Source: Hysterangium stoloniferum (lineage: Eukaryota > Basidiomycota > Agaricomycetes > Hysterangiales > Hysterangiaceae). From it: a DNA stretch of 64,000 nucleotides. Under the pieces are notes generated by a model. The model was not told the DNA's origin, did not search any database, and saw nothing but the letters and a program-made list of their open reading frames with translations. The stretch spans positions 62,001-126,000 of the forward strand of contig WHVD01000012.1 of the NCBI GenBank assembly GCA_015178975.1. Reading direction: 5' to 3'. Position numbers and translations under genes: made by a program. This document shows positions 44,143 to 54,425 of this stretch, in pieces. Positions within the stretch are counted from its first letter, which is position 1, and each line of letters begins with the position of its first letter.

Positions 44143-44492
44143 TCACGTGACATAAATTTTTTTTTTTTTTTTTGATATATTTGTATCCCGCTTCAAGTAA
44201 CAAGGACTAACTGCGGCCAGGGGCATGGTGTCCCCACTAAACTATGCTACGGAATTACGAAGTGCCGAGTGAGCTACCTGGGTATGAGGGATTTTGGCGG
44301 GAGGGAAGCAGTCTGGGTTTTCAGTGAGGTGGGAAGTGGGGGTTGTAGGCACAAAAAGAAAGAGACACAAGAGGATAATACAGGCATGCGAGGGGGATAT
44401 AAGTACATGAAGGAAATACACATAGCTAGAAGGAGACTTTTCTGTGTCCAGGAGATAGGAGGCATAGGTCAAGCGGGAGTCACGTGACATAA
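44143..44492 (-). mobile_element. 5'-truncated LINE copy with 13-bp target duplication
   Basis: 44156-44479 is the last 324 bases of the same LINE as at 29696-35749, in the same orientation, with its poly(A) tail (T run 44157-44172). It is flanked by TCACGTGACATAA at 44143-44155 and 44480-44492. 5' truncation is the normal outcome of incomplete target-primed reverse transcription. The site is the homologous position of the larger insertion in another unit. Confidence 0.9.
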
Positions 44493-45865
44493 TAGGTCAT
44501 TCACTGACCTACCCAAGTACTGTGGCCTAAAATCTTATACCGAAGGGAATGTGTTCGACCCACCTAATATGGCCAATGATGACATCTACCTCTCTTCACA
44601 ATGATCAATAAATAACGCAACAGCAGCTCGACACCATCATATTCCGGGGAATCCGATGACGACGTTGTACCATTTCCAAACACTCACGTCTCACCTTTTA
44701 GAAGAAGCGAACAGTTTGAATTGTCCATATCACACTCGTTCTCACAACTGGCCGTGGGCTTTCGGGCATCCACGTCTGCACCCACCCCTCTTGCCCAACT
44801 CCAGAATTTCCAAGGTCCTGTAAAGCCAACCCAATCAAAAATTGGTGCGGTCGTTCCAACACCGTCAGAACCATCTTCACAGTTACCGAAGAAGGCTGCA
44901 AGTACTAAGCGTCACGACCCTTCACCACCTAAACGGGCCCGACTTCGTCCTGCAGAGGGAAAACGTGCGGCTTATACTCTGGATTGTGACGGCGACGATG
45001 AAAAGATCCTATCGGCGTGAATAGAGCCTCGCCATGCCTTGAAGACCCCGACCCAGATGCCAATGTGTTCTTGGATGATGGCATGGACGTAGACACATAA
45101 TTCACACCTCGTTCCGCGATCCAGCAGCAAGGAAGCACAGGCCCGTCATCTTCAAAGACAAAGTCTCATCAAAACCTCTGGAAACCCTCTCCAGTAAACT
45201 CGATAATGATTCAAGTGCCGTATCCGACGAGACAAATCCCATCTAAAGCGCGTGCAATTAGTATCATCCCTCGTATCAAAGCTAACGCGGAGATTCAGGC
45301 TGCAACGCAGACGCAGTAGGAACGAAATCTGTCACTGTTAGGTCTAGCAGATGATGGTAGTGACCCTTTGACGTGCCGAAGATGGATAGTCCTGAATCAG
45401 ATGAGTCGGGTTTGGAACTTGAGTTGGATACTATTGTGAAAGTGTTAGACGCTAGGTGGGCTTTTCTGTTCATCTTTAACAAACAAAAAACGTGCCGATA
45501 TAACGAACATGTGCTACACAGAGGAATCAGTGAAGCAGAAACCTGATGAGAGGAGAGGACTTACTTGAGTGCCAAACAACTTCATGCTTACGCTGCCACG
45601 TTCTATGTTCTATCATCAAGTTCCGTCTACTATCTTCCATCTGTGGCAAATCAGTGTATCCATACAAGAATAATTACACATGCTGATGCCACATGTTTTT
45701 GCTGGACCGACATATTTGTGGAGTAGAGTTGTAACCGTGGTAAAGTGCCTGTACTACAGTTGCGGACAATCAAAGTCGGCAAGTTTGATATCCCACGATC
45801 GAGCACTTTTGGCAAGAAACTAATTTCAGATGTGGATTCAGCTGGAGTCAAAACGCGTTGCGATG
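44493..45865 (+). pseudogene. Y family copy 2 with 5' deletion, then W-like segment
   Basis: Compared with Y4, about 240 bases with the start codon are missing near 44572. The body is readable at 44721-45020 (SHSFSQLAVGFRASTS, PPKRARLRPAEGKRAAYTLD), then shifts frame. The 45248-45460 part matches the IKAN(A)EIQAATQ exon, with an in-frame TAG at about 45316. From 45461 the sequence resembles the 29216-29681 segment, and it ends in CGATG, where the copia element is inserted. Confidence 0.55.
45861..45865 (+). repeat. Target duplication CGATG, left (copia)
   Basis: Matches 50672-50676. The uninterrupted paralogue GTTGCGATGCGGTATATA near 29632 has one copy. Confidence 0.88.
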
Positions 45866-46100
45866 TATTAGGTATAACGAGTATTGTAGAAGTAAACGCG
45901 CGTATGAAAAAGGTGAGACAAAATGTCTCGAAAAGACGCAATGCGTCATATGTTCAATCTCCTCTCGAATGTACTCTTATATATGTGTAGTATAGTTAGG
46001 GAATCTCTCAGTGAACGTTTATTCGCTGAGATACTTAAACGTCTTTAGGTATTGTATAATATAGCGAACGTTTATTCGCTGAGATACTTAAACGTCTTTA
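45866..46100 (+). repeat. 5' LTR (copia)
   Basis: Begins TATTAGGTATAACG and ends AACGTCTTTA, not the usual TG...CA. It contains two tandem copies of a segment of about 37 bases (TTATTCGCTGAGATACTTAA in each), separated by GGTATTGTATAATATA. It carries promoter and terminator functions for the element. Confidence 0.92.
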
Positions 46101-46116
46101 GGTTATGGGCCCCGGC
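46101..46116 (+). promoter_or_regulatory. Primer binding site, initiator tRNA-Met half type
   Basis: GGTTATGGGCCCCGGC follows the LTR directly. Its complement contains CCCATAACC, the anticodon arm of eukaryotic initiator tRNA-Met. Priming by an internally cut initiator tRNA is known from Drosophila copia, whose PBS is nearly the same. Confidence 0.65.
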
Positions 46117-46167
46117 TCTTTATATTGATAGCAAATAATTAACAAGCTATCCTAATCAATCGCTGAA

Positions 46168-49100
46168 ATGATTACCCTGGACAAAATTAAGAATTATGAA
46201 ATAAGCACTGGGAGTGCTTACCAAGTTTTTCCGAAGTTACGCAAAGACAATTATTTTACTTGGAGCGCGAGTATGAAAACCGTGCTGGAGTCTTTGAATC
46301 AATGGAAGGTCGTAACAGGAGAACTGGTGGATCCTATACGCGTAGATGCGAAGGTTCCCACGATGGAGGAACTTGAGATCGAAGAGGCCTGGGAGCTTCG
46401 AAAGAAGAGGGCCTACAGCGAGATAATGCTCCGCGTTGAAGACGAGCCCAGGGTGGCTATAATGGTGGATAGTAATCCAATCAATGCATGGGAAACTTTG
46501 AAGACGACTTACGGAACGCGATTGGCCAATAGTCGTGCGACGCTACTTTCCGAACTTGTTCGTATGCGTTATGATGGGACAGGAATTGTCGAATATAAAT
46601 CCCAAATGGACTCCATAAGACTGAAATTGTTGGAGGCTGGTCATGCCATCACGAATGCTGACTACCTCAGCCTATTTATGAGTACGCTGCCAGAGGATTT
46701 CGATATAATGTCAACGACAATCGATTATGATGTTGATACTGTCGAAGAAGTAGTCAATAAACTACGTCAAGTGGAGATTCGAAAAGAAATACGTCCAGGC
46801 TATGGCGAAGGTTCCGCATTTCGTGCCCAGAGGGGCGAAGGTTCCACATTTCACCCCCAGAGGGGAATTAGTACGCAGCGAGGAGCGTTTCGTAATAGGG
46901 GTCGTGGTCGTGCCGCCATTCCACGAGGAACACAGATCAGGAGGAGTACTCCACAATCTGGTTGTTTTGAATGCGGGGATTTGTCGCATTGGGCAAGTGA
47001 TTGTCCTAAGAGAAAACAGCGATATGCTCAGCGATCAGAAAATTGGAAGAACCAAAGTAGAAGTAACGACTCATCTGGAAATACGCCATCTCCCTCAGTT
47101 GCCAGTAGGGGAATGTTTACCGCCGTCGAATCCACATTTTTCTTGAGTAAGGAGAGTGTGCCGCATAAATATTTCCTGGATTCCGCGGCATCAGGACATT
47201 ATGTGCCGAGTATGTATGACTTACACGATTTTATGGCATATAAAAATCCGAAGAAAATCCAAACGGCGAATGGCGCTTATATTTATGCCAGAGGTATTGG
47301 AACATTGCGTTTCAAGGTTACGGAACATGGTCCGGAGTTTATAGGCGAAATTCCCAATGTCGAATGGACTCCAGAAGTTAAAGTGCGACTCCTTAATCCC
47401 GCGCAGTTTTTCAAGGATGGATATCGCGTTATGTTGAGTAAAACAGGATCTACAATAGTCGATTCATCAGGACGTACACTCATTGAGGCGAATGAGAGGG
47501 GTAATGTATACCCTTTCCAGCTGGATACGATTTCCGTGTCACCGCCAGTATGCGAATATACGAATCTATCAGACGATGAATTACAAAATAGGTTGGAAGA
47601 TGTACCTATGATATTTTCCGTGAATTCGCCATGCGATATTATGAAATGGCATCAGCGTTTGGGGCATTTGAGCACGAACACTATTAGGAATCTTGCACAA
47701 CATTTTGCGACCGGAATGGAGATCGAAGAAATTGAAGGCTTCGAAGCTGACTGCATTGCATGTATTGAAGGTAAACAGTGCAGAAATCCATTCAAAACAG
47801 GATGTACCAGAGCGACGAAATTGGGAGAATTACTCCATATGGATCTTGCTGGACCTATGGAAACGATAAGTTTCGACAAAAAGCGTTATTTCGTTATCGT
47901 TGTTGACGACTTCTCCCGAGCTGTATGGGTTGAAACATTAGCAAGTAAGCTGGAAGCGGTGCGCAAAATAAAGGAATACATAACTCAACTGGAAACGTTA
48001 TTCAATACGAGGGTCCAAGGAGTTATGACAGATAACGGAACCGAGCTAATAAATTTGGAATTTAGAAGCTATCTATTATCGAAAGGTATAGCTTTATTTA
48101 CCTCAGTGCCATATACGCCGCAGCAAAATGGTGTTGCAGAAAGAGGTATACGCACTATAACGGAAGGGGCAAGAACAATGTTATATGCGACGAAAATAGC
48201 TGAAGGCGCACGAAACTTACTATACGCATCAAAACTCCCCAAATTCTTGTGGTCTATCGCAGTCAAAACGATGGCATATTTGAGGAATCGTAGTCCATCG
48301 CGTGCAAACAATGGACATACACCTCTCGAAAGGATAACGGGAGAAAAGCCGGATCTAGCACATTTGCGGATATTTGGAAGTCCAGTTAGCGTGGCAGTTC
48401 CTAAGCAAAAACGTCAGAAGTGGGACTCACGTTCGAAGATGGGTTATATGGTTGGGTATGAACCGTATTCATCTGGATATTTAGTGTGGTTCCCTGGAAC
48501 GAGGAGGATCGAAAAGGTACGCGATGCGATATTCCATGAAGATGCGATGACGTTACCATCGCCGGTGCCTTATGGAGATGAAGGTCAATTCAGGAATATA
48601 AATAGCGTACCTCCAATGCAACCCGAAAAAGAGCCTCAGCCTAAACTCACGATCCGTATCCCGCCTCGTCCTCGACCTATCGAAGAAAAAGAGAAGACTA
48701 CAATGATAGAAGAGTCCCAATTAGTGTCAAACGTACCAGACTATCCTCGTGGAATAACAAGATCTGGTAAAGTACGGGAAGGAATTCGAAGTTTATTGTC
48801 AGTCGAAGAAAAAGAATTGGAAGATTCTAACATACCGGTTATTTTCTCGACTTTGGGCAATCCGACGATTGAGGAGGCATTGAATATGCCAGGAGACGAA
48901 GGAGTAGCTTGGGAAGAAGCTAGACAAGCGGAATGGAAGAATATGATAGAACATAACGTATTCGGCGCACCTGAAGAACCACCCCCAGGAACACGTGTTT
49001 TAAGAACCGGAACGGTGTGTTGTGGATCGTACAAGAATGGTGAACTAATAAAAAGGAAAGTACGAATCGTCGTAAAGGGATTTAGTCAAATTCCTGGATT

Positions 49101-50442
49101 ACATTTTAATGAAACATACGCACCAGTCATGAAGTGGGAGACGTTCCGAATTTTACTGGCGCTAGGAGCAATAACAAATTCAGCTATACGTCAATTCGAT
49201 GTTAAATCGGCGTACTTACATGGGACGATGAAAGAAAAGGTTTGGGTTCAACAACCGGAGGGGTTTGAAGAACCCGGAAAGGAGAATCTAGCATTACCGT
49301 TATTGAAAGCACTTTATGGGACGAAACAGGGAGGCAATGAGTGGAGAAAAACGCTGTATAATTTTATGGTTAAAGAACTCACCTGGTTCTGTTCCGATTT
49401 TGACAGCGCTACATTCTTCAAAATATGGGACGACGGAAGTTGGGCCGTAGTTGCATTTTGGGTGGATGATGCAACTGCCGTAGGTGATGAAAGACGGCTT
49501 CTAGATCTCGAAAAGGCATTCCGTGAACGATTTGGAATTTCGAGCGAAGGCGAGGCCCATTGGATATTGGGAACGAGTATCTGTCGAGATGCTGAATTGA
49601 AATCAGCATTCATATCGCAGAGGGAATATATCGAAAATATAGCGAAGAAATTCAACGTACAAAATTCCAAACCAATTCGCACTCCCATATCACTTGGAAT
49701 CGATTTCGCCTCTATTATGCGTCCAGATACTGAGGAAGAACGAAGTGAAGTTGAAAATTTGCCCTATCGCGAACTTATCGGAAGTTTGATGTTCGCAGCT
49801 ACAGTATCGCGTCCCGATATCGCATATTCTGTTAACAAACTATCTCAATATTCGTCAAATCCCGCGAGAATGCATTGGGACTTAGCTAAACGCATCCTAC
49901 AATATTTGTATACGACTCGCGATTTCGAGCTTCGATTGGGAGGACAAGCTCTTTGTCTGCATGGATATTCGGATGCCGATTTCGCAGGAGATCAAGAGGA
50001 TAGACGGTCAACGGGTGGATATGCAATTTTTTTAGGTTCAGGAACGGTATCTTGGTCTTCAAGGAAACAGTCAACAGTCGCCCTCTCATCCACAGAAGCG
50101 GAATATATTGCGCTTTCGGAAGCGGCTCGCGAAATAATGTGGACACGTCATTTCCTCGAAGAACTTAATATAATATATGAAGAACCGACAGCAATTTTTG
50201 AAGATAATCAAGGTACTATTGCATTCGCACAAAACCAACGCGCTTTGAGAAGGATGAAACACATTGAAGTGAAATATCACTTCATTCGTCATTTAATTGA
50301 AAACGGCACTATCCAACTTATCTATCGATCGACTAAAGAAATGACTGCGGATATATTGACGAAACCACTCTCCTCACCCATTCACTACCATCACACAGAA
50401 CGTTTAGGACGTACTTCTTCAAAACTCGAGGAGGAGTATTAG
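46168..50442 (+). CDS. gag-pol: Copia Gag-Pol polyprotein, intact (1424 aa)
   Basis: A single frame encodes all functions. Gag has a UBN2-type capsid and zinc knuckle CFECGDLSHWASDC at residues 266-279. The protease has the motif DSAAS with Asp338, where most copia proteases have DSGAS. Integrase has an HHCC region (WHQRLGHLS ... CIACIEGKQC) and catalytic D559, D622 and E658 (DD35E). RT has DVKSAYLHG, and the catalytic box is WVDD at 1098-1101. RNase H has HGYSDADFAGD and STEAEYIALSEAARE, ending ADILTKPLSS. After E658 a stretch of about 13 residues is repeated (EGARTMLYATK / EGARNLLYASK), a small in-frame duplication. There are no stops or frameshifts. The last five codons lie inside the 3' LTR region boundary (LTR starts at 50437). 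Confidence 0.95.
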   Translation: MITLDKIKNYEISTGSAYQVFPKLRKDNYFTWSASMKTVLESLNQWKVVTGELVDPIRVDAKVPTMEELEIEEAWELRKKRAYSEIMLRVEDEPRVAIMVDSNPINAWETLKTTYGTRLANSRATLLSELVRMRYDGTGIVEYKSQMDSIRLKLLEAGHAITNADYLSLFMSTLPEDFDIMSTTIDYDVDTVEEVVNKLRQVEIRKEIRPGYGEGSAFRAQRGEGSTFHPQRGISTQRGAFRNRGRGRAAIPRGTQIRRSTPQSGCFECGDLSHWASDCPKRKQRYAQRSENWKNQSRSNDSSGNTPSPSVASRGMFTAVESTFFLSKESVPHKYFLDSAASGHYVPSMYDLHDFMAYKNPKKIQTANGAYIYARGIGTLRFKVTEHGPEFIGEIPNVEWTPEVKVRLLNPAQFFKDGYRVMLSKTGSTIVDSSGRTLIEANERGNVYPFQLDTISVSPPVCEYTNLSDDELQNRLEDVPMIFSVNSPCDIMKWHQRLGHLSTNTIRNLAQHFATGMEIEEIEGFEADCIACIEGKQCRNPFKTGCTRATKLGELLHMDLAGPMETISFDKKRYFVIVVDDFSRAVWVETLASKLEAVRKIKEYITQLETLFNTRVQGVMTDNGTELINLEFRSYLLSKGIALFTSVPYTPQQNGVAERGIRTITEGARTMLYATKIAEGARNLLYASKLPKFLWSIAVKTMAYLRNRSPSRANNGHTPLERITGEKPDLAHLRIFGSPVSVAVPKQKRQKWDSRSKMGYMVGYEPYSSGYLVWFPGTRRIEKVRDAIFHEDAMTLPSPVPYGDEGQFRNINSVPPMQPEKEPQPKLTIRIPPRPRPIEEKEKTTMIEESQLVSNVPDYPRGITRSGKVREGIRSLLSVEEKELEDSNIPVIFSTLGNPTIEEALNMPGDEGVAWEEARQAEWKNMIEHNVFGAPEEPPPGTRVLRTGTVCCGSYKNGELIKRKVRIVVKGFSQIPGLHFNETYAPVMKWETFRILLALGAITNSAIRQFDVKSAYLHGTMKEKVWVQQPEGFEEPGKENLALPLLKALYGTKQGGNEWRKTLYNFMVKELTWFCSDFDSATFFKIWDDGSWAVVAFWVDDATAVGDERRLLDLEKAFRERFGISSEGEAHWILGTSICRDAELKSAFISQREYIENIAKKFNVQNSKPIRTPISLGIDFASIMRPDTEEERSEVENLPYRELIGSLMFAATVSRPDIAYSVNKLSQYSSNPARMHWDLAKRILQYLYTTRDFELRLGGQALCLHGYSDADFAGDQEDRRSTGGYAIFLGSGTVSWSSRKQSTVALSSTEAEYIALSEAAREIMWTRHFLEELNIIYEEPTAIFEDNQGTIAFAQNQRALRRMKHIEVKYHFIRHLIENGTIQLIYRSTKEMTADILTKPLSSPIHYHHTERLGRTSSKLEEEY
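50425..50436 (+). promoter_or_regulatory. Polypurine tract (copia)
   Basis: CTCGAGGAGGAG immediately precedes the 3' LTR and overlaps the end of the polyprotein frame. It would prime plus-strand synthesis. Confidence 0.75.
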
Positions 50443-50671
50443 GTATAACGAGTATTGTAGAAGTAAACGCGCGTATGAAAAAGGTGAGACAAAATGTCTC
50501 GAAAAGACGCAATGCGTCATATGTTCAATCTCCTCTCGAATGTACTCTTATATACGTGTAGTATAGTTAGGGAATCTCTCAGCGAACGTTTATTCGCTGA
50601 GATACTTAAACGTCTTTAGGTATTGTATAATATAGCGAACGTTTATTCGCTGAGATACTTAAACGTCTTTA
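50437..50671 (+). repeat. 3' LTR (copia)
   Basis: 235 bases, identical to the 5' LTR except for C in place of T within TATATAYGTG and within CTCAGYGAAC. It is followed by the CGATG duplication at 50672-50676. Confidence 0.93.
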
Positions 50672-50870
50672 CGATGCGGTATATAAATGTAATTTTAAGA
50701 AAAATAACCCCCGTATCACGTGACACACTAGGTCCTGTAGTCAGATGCAAGTACCATAAACTAAAATCTTTTCCCAAAAGGCATATATTCAACCTTACTA
50801 ATATACCCAAGTTAATAACAATCTTTCTTCAAAGTCAATGTCTTCTCAATCAAAAGGAGCGACACGTGAG

Positions 50871-51240
50871 ATGGAGAGTAGTAGACTTTTCGCGGATCGC
50901 AAGTCTTCAACAGCAGTCTTCTCTACCCGTCGTCATCTTCGTTGTCTTCAAAAAGGCTGATGTTAGAGGCCACACCACCGTCCGCCGCGCTTTTCCAGCC
51001 ATCTCCAATTCCTCCAAACAACGCATCCAAACCGACCACGATGACATCCACCCTCTTCACAAAGATCAATAAAAAACGCAACAGCAGCTCGTCACCATCA
51101 TACACTCCGGAGAATCCCACGGCGACGTTGTACGATTTCGAAACAATCGCGTCTCACCTTTTATAAGAAGCGAACGGGTCGAATCGTCCGTATCACGCTC
51201 GTTCTCACAGATCGCCGCGGGCTTTCGGGCATCCACGTCC
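50871..51240 (+). pseudogene. Y family copy 3, 5' fragment
   Basis: Same extent as Y1's 5' fragment: start context CACGTGAG-ATG, Ser-rich leader, KKADVRGHTTVRRAF in one frame and FIRSERVESSVSRSFSQIAA in another. It joins Z-family sequence at 51240 at the same breakpoint as 36290. Confidence 0.6.
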
Positions 51241-52067
51241 CCATATGCAATGGACTTCTGTACCCCTGTTTAATGACTCGCGTTGTTCTAGCTAAGTGAA
51301 ACGCACAGCTTGATACTCTTCCCAGAAATACATCATTATGGACTATGGTAAGCTATCACACTTATGGGTATACCGGTCCACATATTGCCAATAAGTAAAC
51401 ACACCACACGGCAGGAGACTTCTCCAAGATATGTGCACGAGATTGGAGTTAAGAGGTATTTGTTATCCCTGCTTATAGCGTAAACCCTTGCAAGTAATAC
51501 CCCTCACATCCATCTCGTTTGAGTTATTTGGGAAAGTAAATGCCAAATAGATTAATGACCGTGTCCACTAAGCGCCGCTAAAGTTTCCAGAACAGGGAAG
51601 GTGTGGAATATTGCATTACATGCTCTATGGCTAATCAGTGAACAACTAACGTAGGACTCAAATGGAACCACACACTTCAACTTCTGTAAATCAAGGGACA
51701 TTTTTAGGCCCATCCCACCACGCACCTCTAATGGTCCATCTGCTAAATCAATGGCGGCAACAAATATAAACGCAAGTAGGTGTGAATATCGGGTGATGAT
51801 GTACAGCACAGATGCTGGTCTGATCTTACTCTTCCATACGAACTGGATTTCCGCTGGGATGTAAAGATTGTATCATAAATAAACAAAACTGAGATACCCG
51901 TCTATAAATATGGTAAACAACTGCGACTTCGTGTGGACAGACCTAGTGTTGCCCAATTGGTGTAAGTCCAAAGCTGACTGGAAACATGCCGTCAGTGCTG
52001 TGTCCGATTACATGGCTTAAGGCAATCACTTTACAGTTGCTGCTTGACTATCTGCCACGGATGCCAT
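51241..52067 (-). pseudogene. Z family copy 3 (DUF6533-like), truncated and frameshifted
   Basis: Counterpart of Z1. The key exon near 51880-51700 retains RLASVLYIITRYSHLLAFIFV, followed by DLADGPLEVRGGMGLKM, but a short deletion at about 51858 (CTGGGATGTAAAG) breaks the frame before EIQFVW. The 3' exons are missing. Confidence 0.55.
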
Positions 52068-52209
52068 GTAATATTTTGGCAACTACCAATGCCGGGTCAC
52101 TCTTAGCTGCTCAAGAAATTAAATTAACAGCATTCTCGGTGTAGTATATGTAGTATGATCGCACACGCTGAATGAGAAGCAGCTCCAACCAGTCTGTGGC
52201 TTTATAACA

Positions 52210-52720
52210 TTATAACTTACGCAAATATGAATTAGAGGCAACGTTCGCAGCTACCAGAGAAGCCCGAACATTGATCAGAGTACTTATTTGAGTGACAATA
52301 ATTTCCTTCATATAGCATATGACCATCACTTCGTGATTACATAGTAAGCTGCCATCTTCCATCTTCCATCTACTGTCTTCCGTGCGTGGCAAATGAGTAT
52401 AGTCGTACACCTCAACTAGTTGCAATCCTAATGCCACGTGTGTGTGGTGGGCATGTAGTTGTGGAGTTGAGTTGTCACTGGTAAAGCCATCTTGTACTAA
52501 GTATGTACCCATATACCATTCTGCATCAGGTCTAAATCCCATGGAGAGAACCGCCGTCAGATGGTAGTCATTTATATATGCCATTAGAAGAGGCGGTCTG
52601 CGGAGACGTTGCACCCGGCTTTCCGGCCATCTCCTTTTCGTCTTCTTGGGGTTTCTCGTGACTGTTCTCTTCTACTCCCTCACGATCAGCAGTCTTGGGA
52701 AGAACAATTAACATTTTGAC
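52210..52720 (-). CDS. W family copy 3, longest open W frame
   Basis: Minus-strand frame 52614-52210 (134 codons): LLMAYINDYHLTAVLSMGFR, PDAEWYMGTYLVQDGFTSDN, then SRWKMEDGSLLCNHEVMVIC and a helical C-terminus ending NSYLRKL. W1 and W4 show the same order. An upstream acidic exon (EEnSHEKPQEDEKEMAGKPG, near 52700-52620) is in another frame and may be spliced on. No signal peptide or catalytic motif is recognised. The gene sits between Z and a divergent Y piece. Confidence 0.4.
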
Positions 52721-52859
52721 CGTCCAGCCTTCTTCCGCCACTCTTGTAATCTTCTCTAAAATCGAATTCTTTATGTTCGGAACTCAAGATGACTGAAAAC
52801 ACTCGGTCAGTGTTATGTAGGCAACAAACGATGTAAGATGCGTAGTTTCGCTGCCGTTG

Positions 52860-53580
52860 CTTCTTCAATAACTGCTCTTTGAAGCATTCAAACCCAAACC
52901 AAAAGCAATGTCGCATGCCCGCTAGACACGCTCCTCAAAGGGAATCGCCGCGAAGAAGCCCGCAAGGCCTGTGTTGAAGGAAAACGCGATACAAAGGCGT
53001 GGGCAGCTTAGGCGTCAGGCTCGGATGAGTCGCATATTTCGATTCTCCGGAGAGGAAGCGTGGAGATGATAGAATGCGTCCTCGGAGAACCTTCTCGAGC
53101 ACGCCTGGAGATAAGAGCGAGGAGCCGTTAATGGATGACGAAGCCAGGTTAGGCAAGGAGGATGCTGAGGCTGTTGGGATGATCTTGGAGGAGGACAGGA
53201 GGAAGGAGGATGTCGTTGAGGTGGTGATGGAGAATGGCTTTACGTTTTTAAGTGCGATTCAGAGGGAGATGGTATGTTGTATGCTTTTTTTTCTTTTGAT
53301 GTTGGGATGTGATGATTGTTTTGGTAACAGGTTGATAACCACCTGATTGAATTCTTCCAAATGAAATCCATCGGGAAGGACAATCCGTTTGTTATGCTGT
53401 TTAAATAAGTTCTTACACGATAAAGATGTTGTAGATCCGCGGTTGATGTTAAAATATCTTTATAAAGATATAAATTCTCAGAAAGCATCGGGTCTAATTG
53501 ACTTTGGAGTGGTGTTCAGCATCCCACCATCAACTCGGCTATTGAAATTGCTCTGCATGTAAGGTATACAACTTACTTAT
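52860..53580 (+). pseudogene. Y family copy 3, 3' fragment
   Basis: Core LMDDEARLGKEDAEAVGMIL and EEDRRKEDVVEVVMENGFTF (ending about 53257), then an intron GTATGTTG...AACAG and an exon with NHLIEFFQMKSIGKDNPFVM, which is then disrupted by an early stop (LFK*). The arrangement is the same as Y1's 3' fragment. Confidence 0.5.
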
Positions 53581-53589
53581 TTCATAACA

Positions 53590-54365
53590 TGCGATGAGTC
53601 CAGTATCAACTATCCTCCAAATCCCGCTGGATCCTGGACGTTCGATTTTCTGTCACGTTGCCTTTTTGGCTTGTCTAATGACGACTCGGATTTCGTCAGC
53701 ATTTCGTGACTCCTCTTCAACACTCTCCTTAGTGTCGACGACACTGGCAATTCTTCCTGGCTAGAGACACCGACTATAAATTGAAGATGCTGGCAGACTG
53801 ATGCATGTCAAGGCGTCACCTACCAAGCTCGATTTTCCTTCGGGGATGGCTTCGTAAAATTACTCTACGCTGATCTTTTGCTGGTCAAGGATGGAAAGCT
53901 CTTGCGCAAATAGCCGCTGCAACCACCCCGAACTCCCATCGAAAATCTTGGTAAGCTTGTCGTTCCTCCCTAAATGCTTCTCTAGATAATTGGCGAGCTG
54001 TGCGTTCCTCTTTGACTGCTGCTCTAAATGCTTCGTAAACTCGTTCCTCCCTGAGTGCTCCTCTAAATTCTTTGCAAAGTCGGTGTTCTTCTCTGAATAC
54101 TCCCTCAAATTTTGGGCAAGCTTGATACTTCTTTCTGAATGCGTCCTTAATATCTGGGCAAGCTCGACGCTTCTCTTTGAATGGTGTTTTAAATTCTTGG
54201 CAACGCCGTCCTTCCCGTCTGAATGGCCCTCTAGATCCTTGGCAGGTCCACCGCTCTTTTCAGAAAGCCCACACCTGCCGCTCCTCTCTGAATGCCCCTT
54301 TAAATTCTTGGCAGCTCATAGCTCCTCTCTGAACGTTCCTTTATTTTTTCGGGAAGCTCGTTACC
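53590..54365 (-). pseudogene. X family copy 2 (14-residue repeats), truncated
   Basis: Repeats such as LAQNLREYSEKNTDF and AKNLEEHSGRNEFTK are readable from about 54300 to 53860, then a stop replaces the conserved Cys (SVE-stop-FYEA). Loss of one base near 54315 shifts the first repeats. The terminal exon follows an intron of 34 nt (GTAGGT...CCAG). Exons 1-3 are absent, as in X1. Confidence 0.65.
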
Positions 54366-54425
54366 AGTGAGTCGCCAGTACATGTGTTCTATTAAAAATT
54401 CTGACATTTCGGACTCTATGGTATT

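Larger units (their letters stand above)
45866..50671 (+). mobile_element. Complete, young Ty1/copia retrotransposon
   Basis: Two 235-bp LTRs (45866-46100 and 50437-50671) differ at only two positions by eye. They flank a primer binding site, a single open gag-pol frame and a polypurine tract, and the whole is bordered by the 5-bp duplication CGATG. Every part needed for retrotransposition appears intact. Insertion into unit B and not unit A shows that it postdates the segmental duplication. Confidence 0.95.

Noticed and set aside
46762-50292. Minus-strand frames of up to 124 codons within the copia ORF
   Set aside because: Antisense shadows of the intact gag-pol frame.
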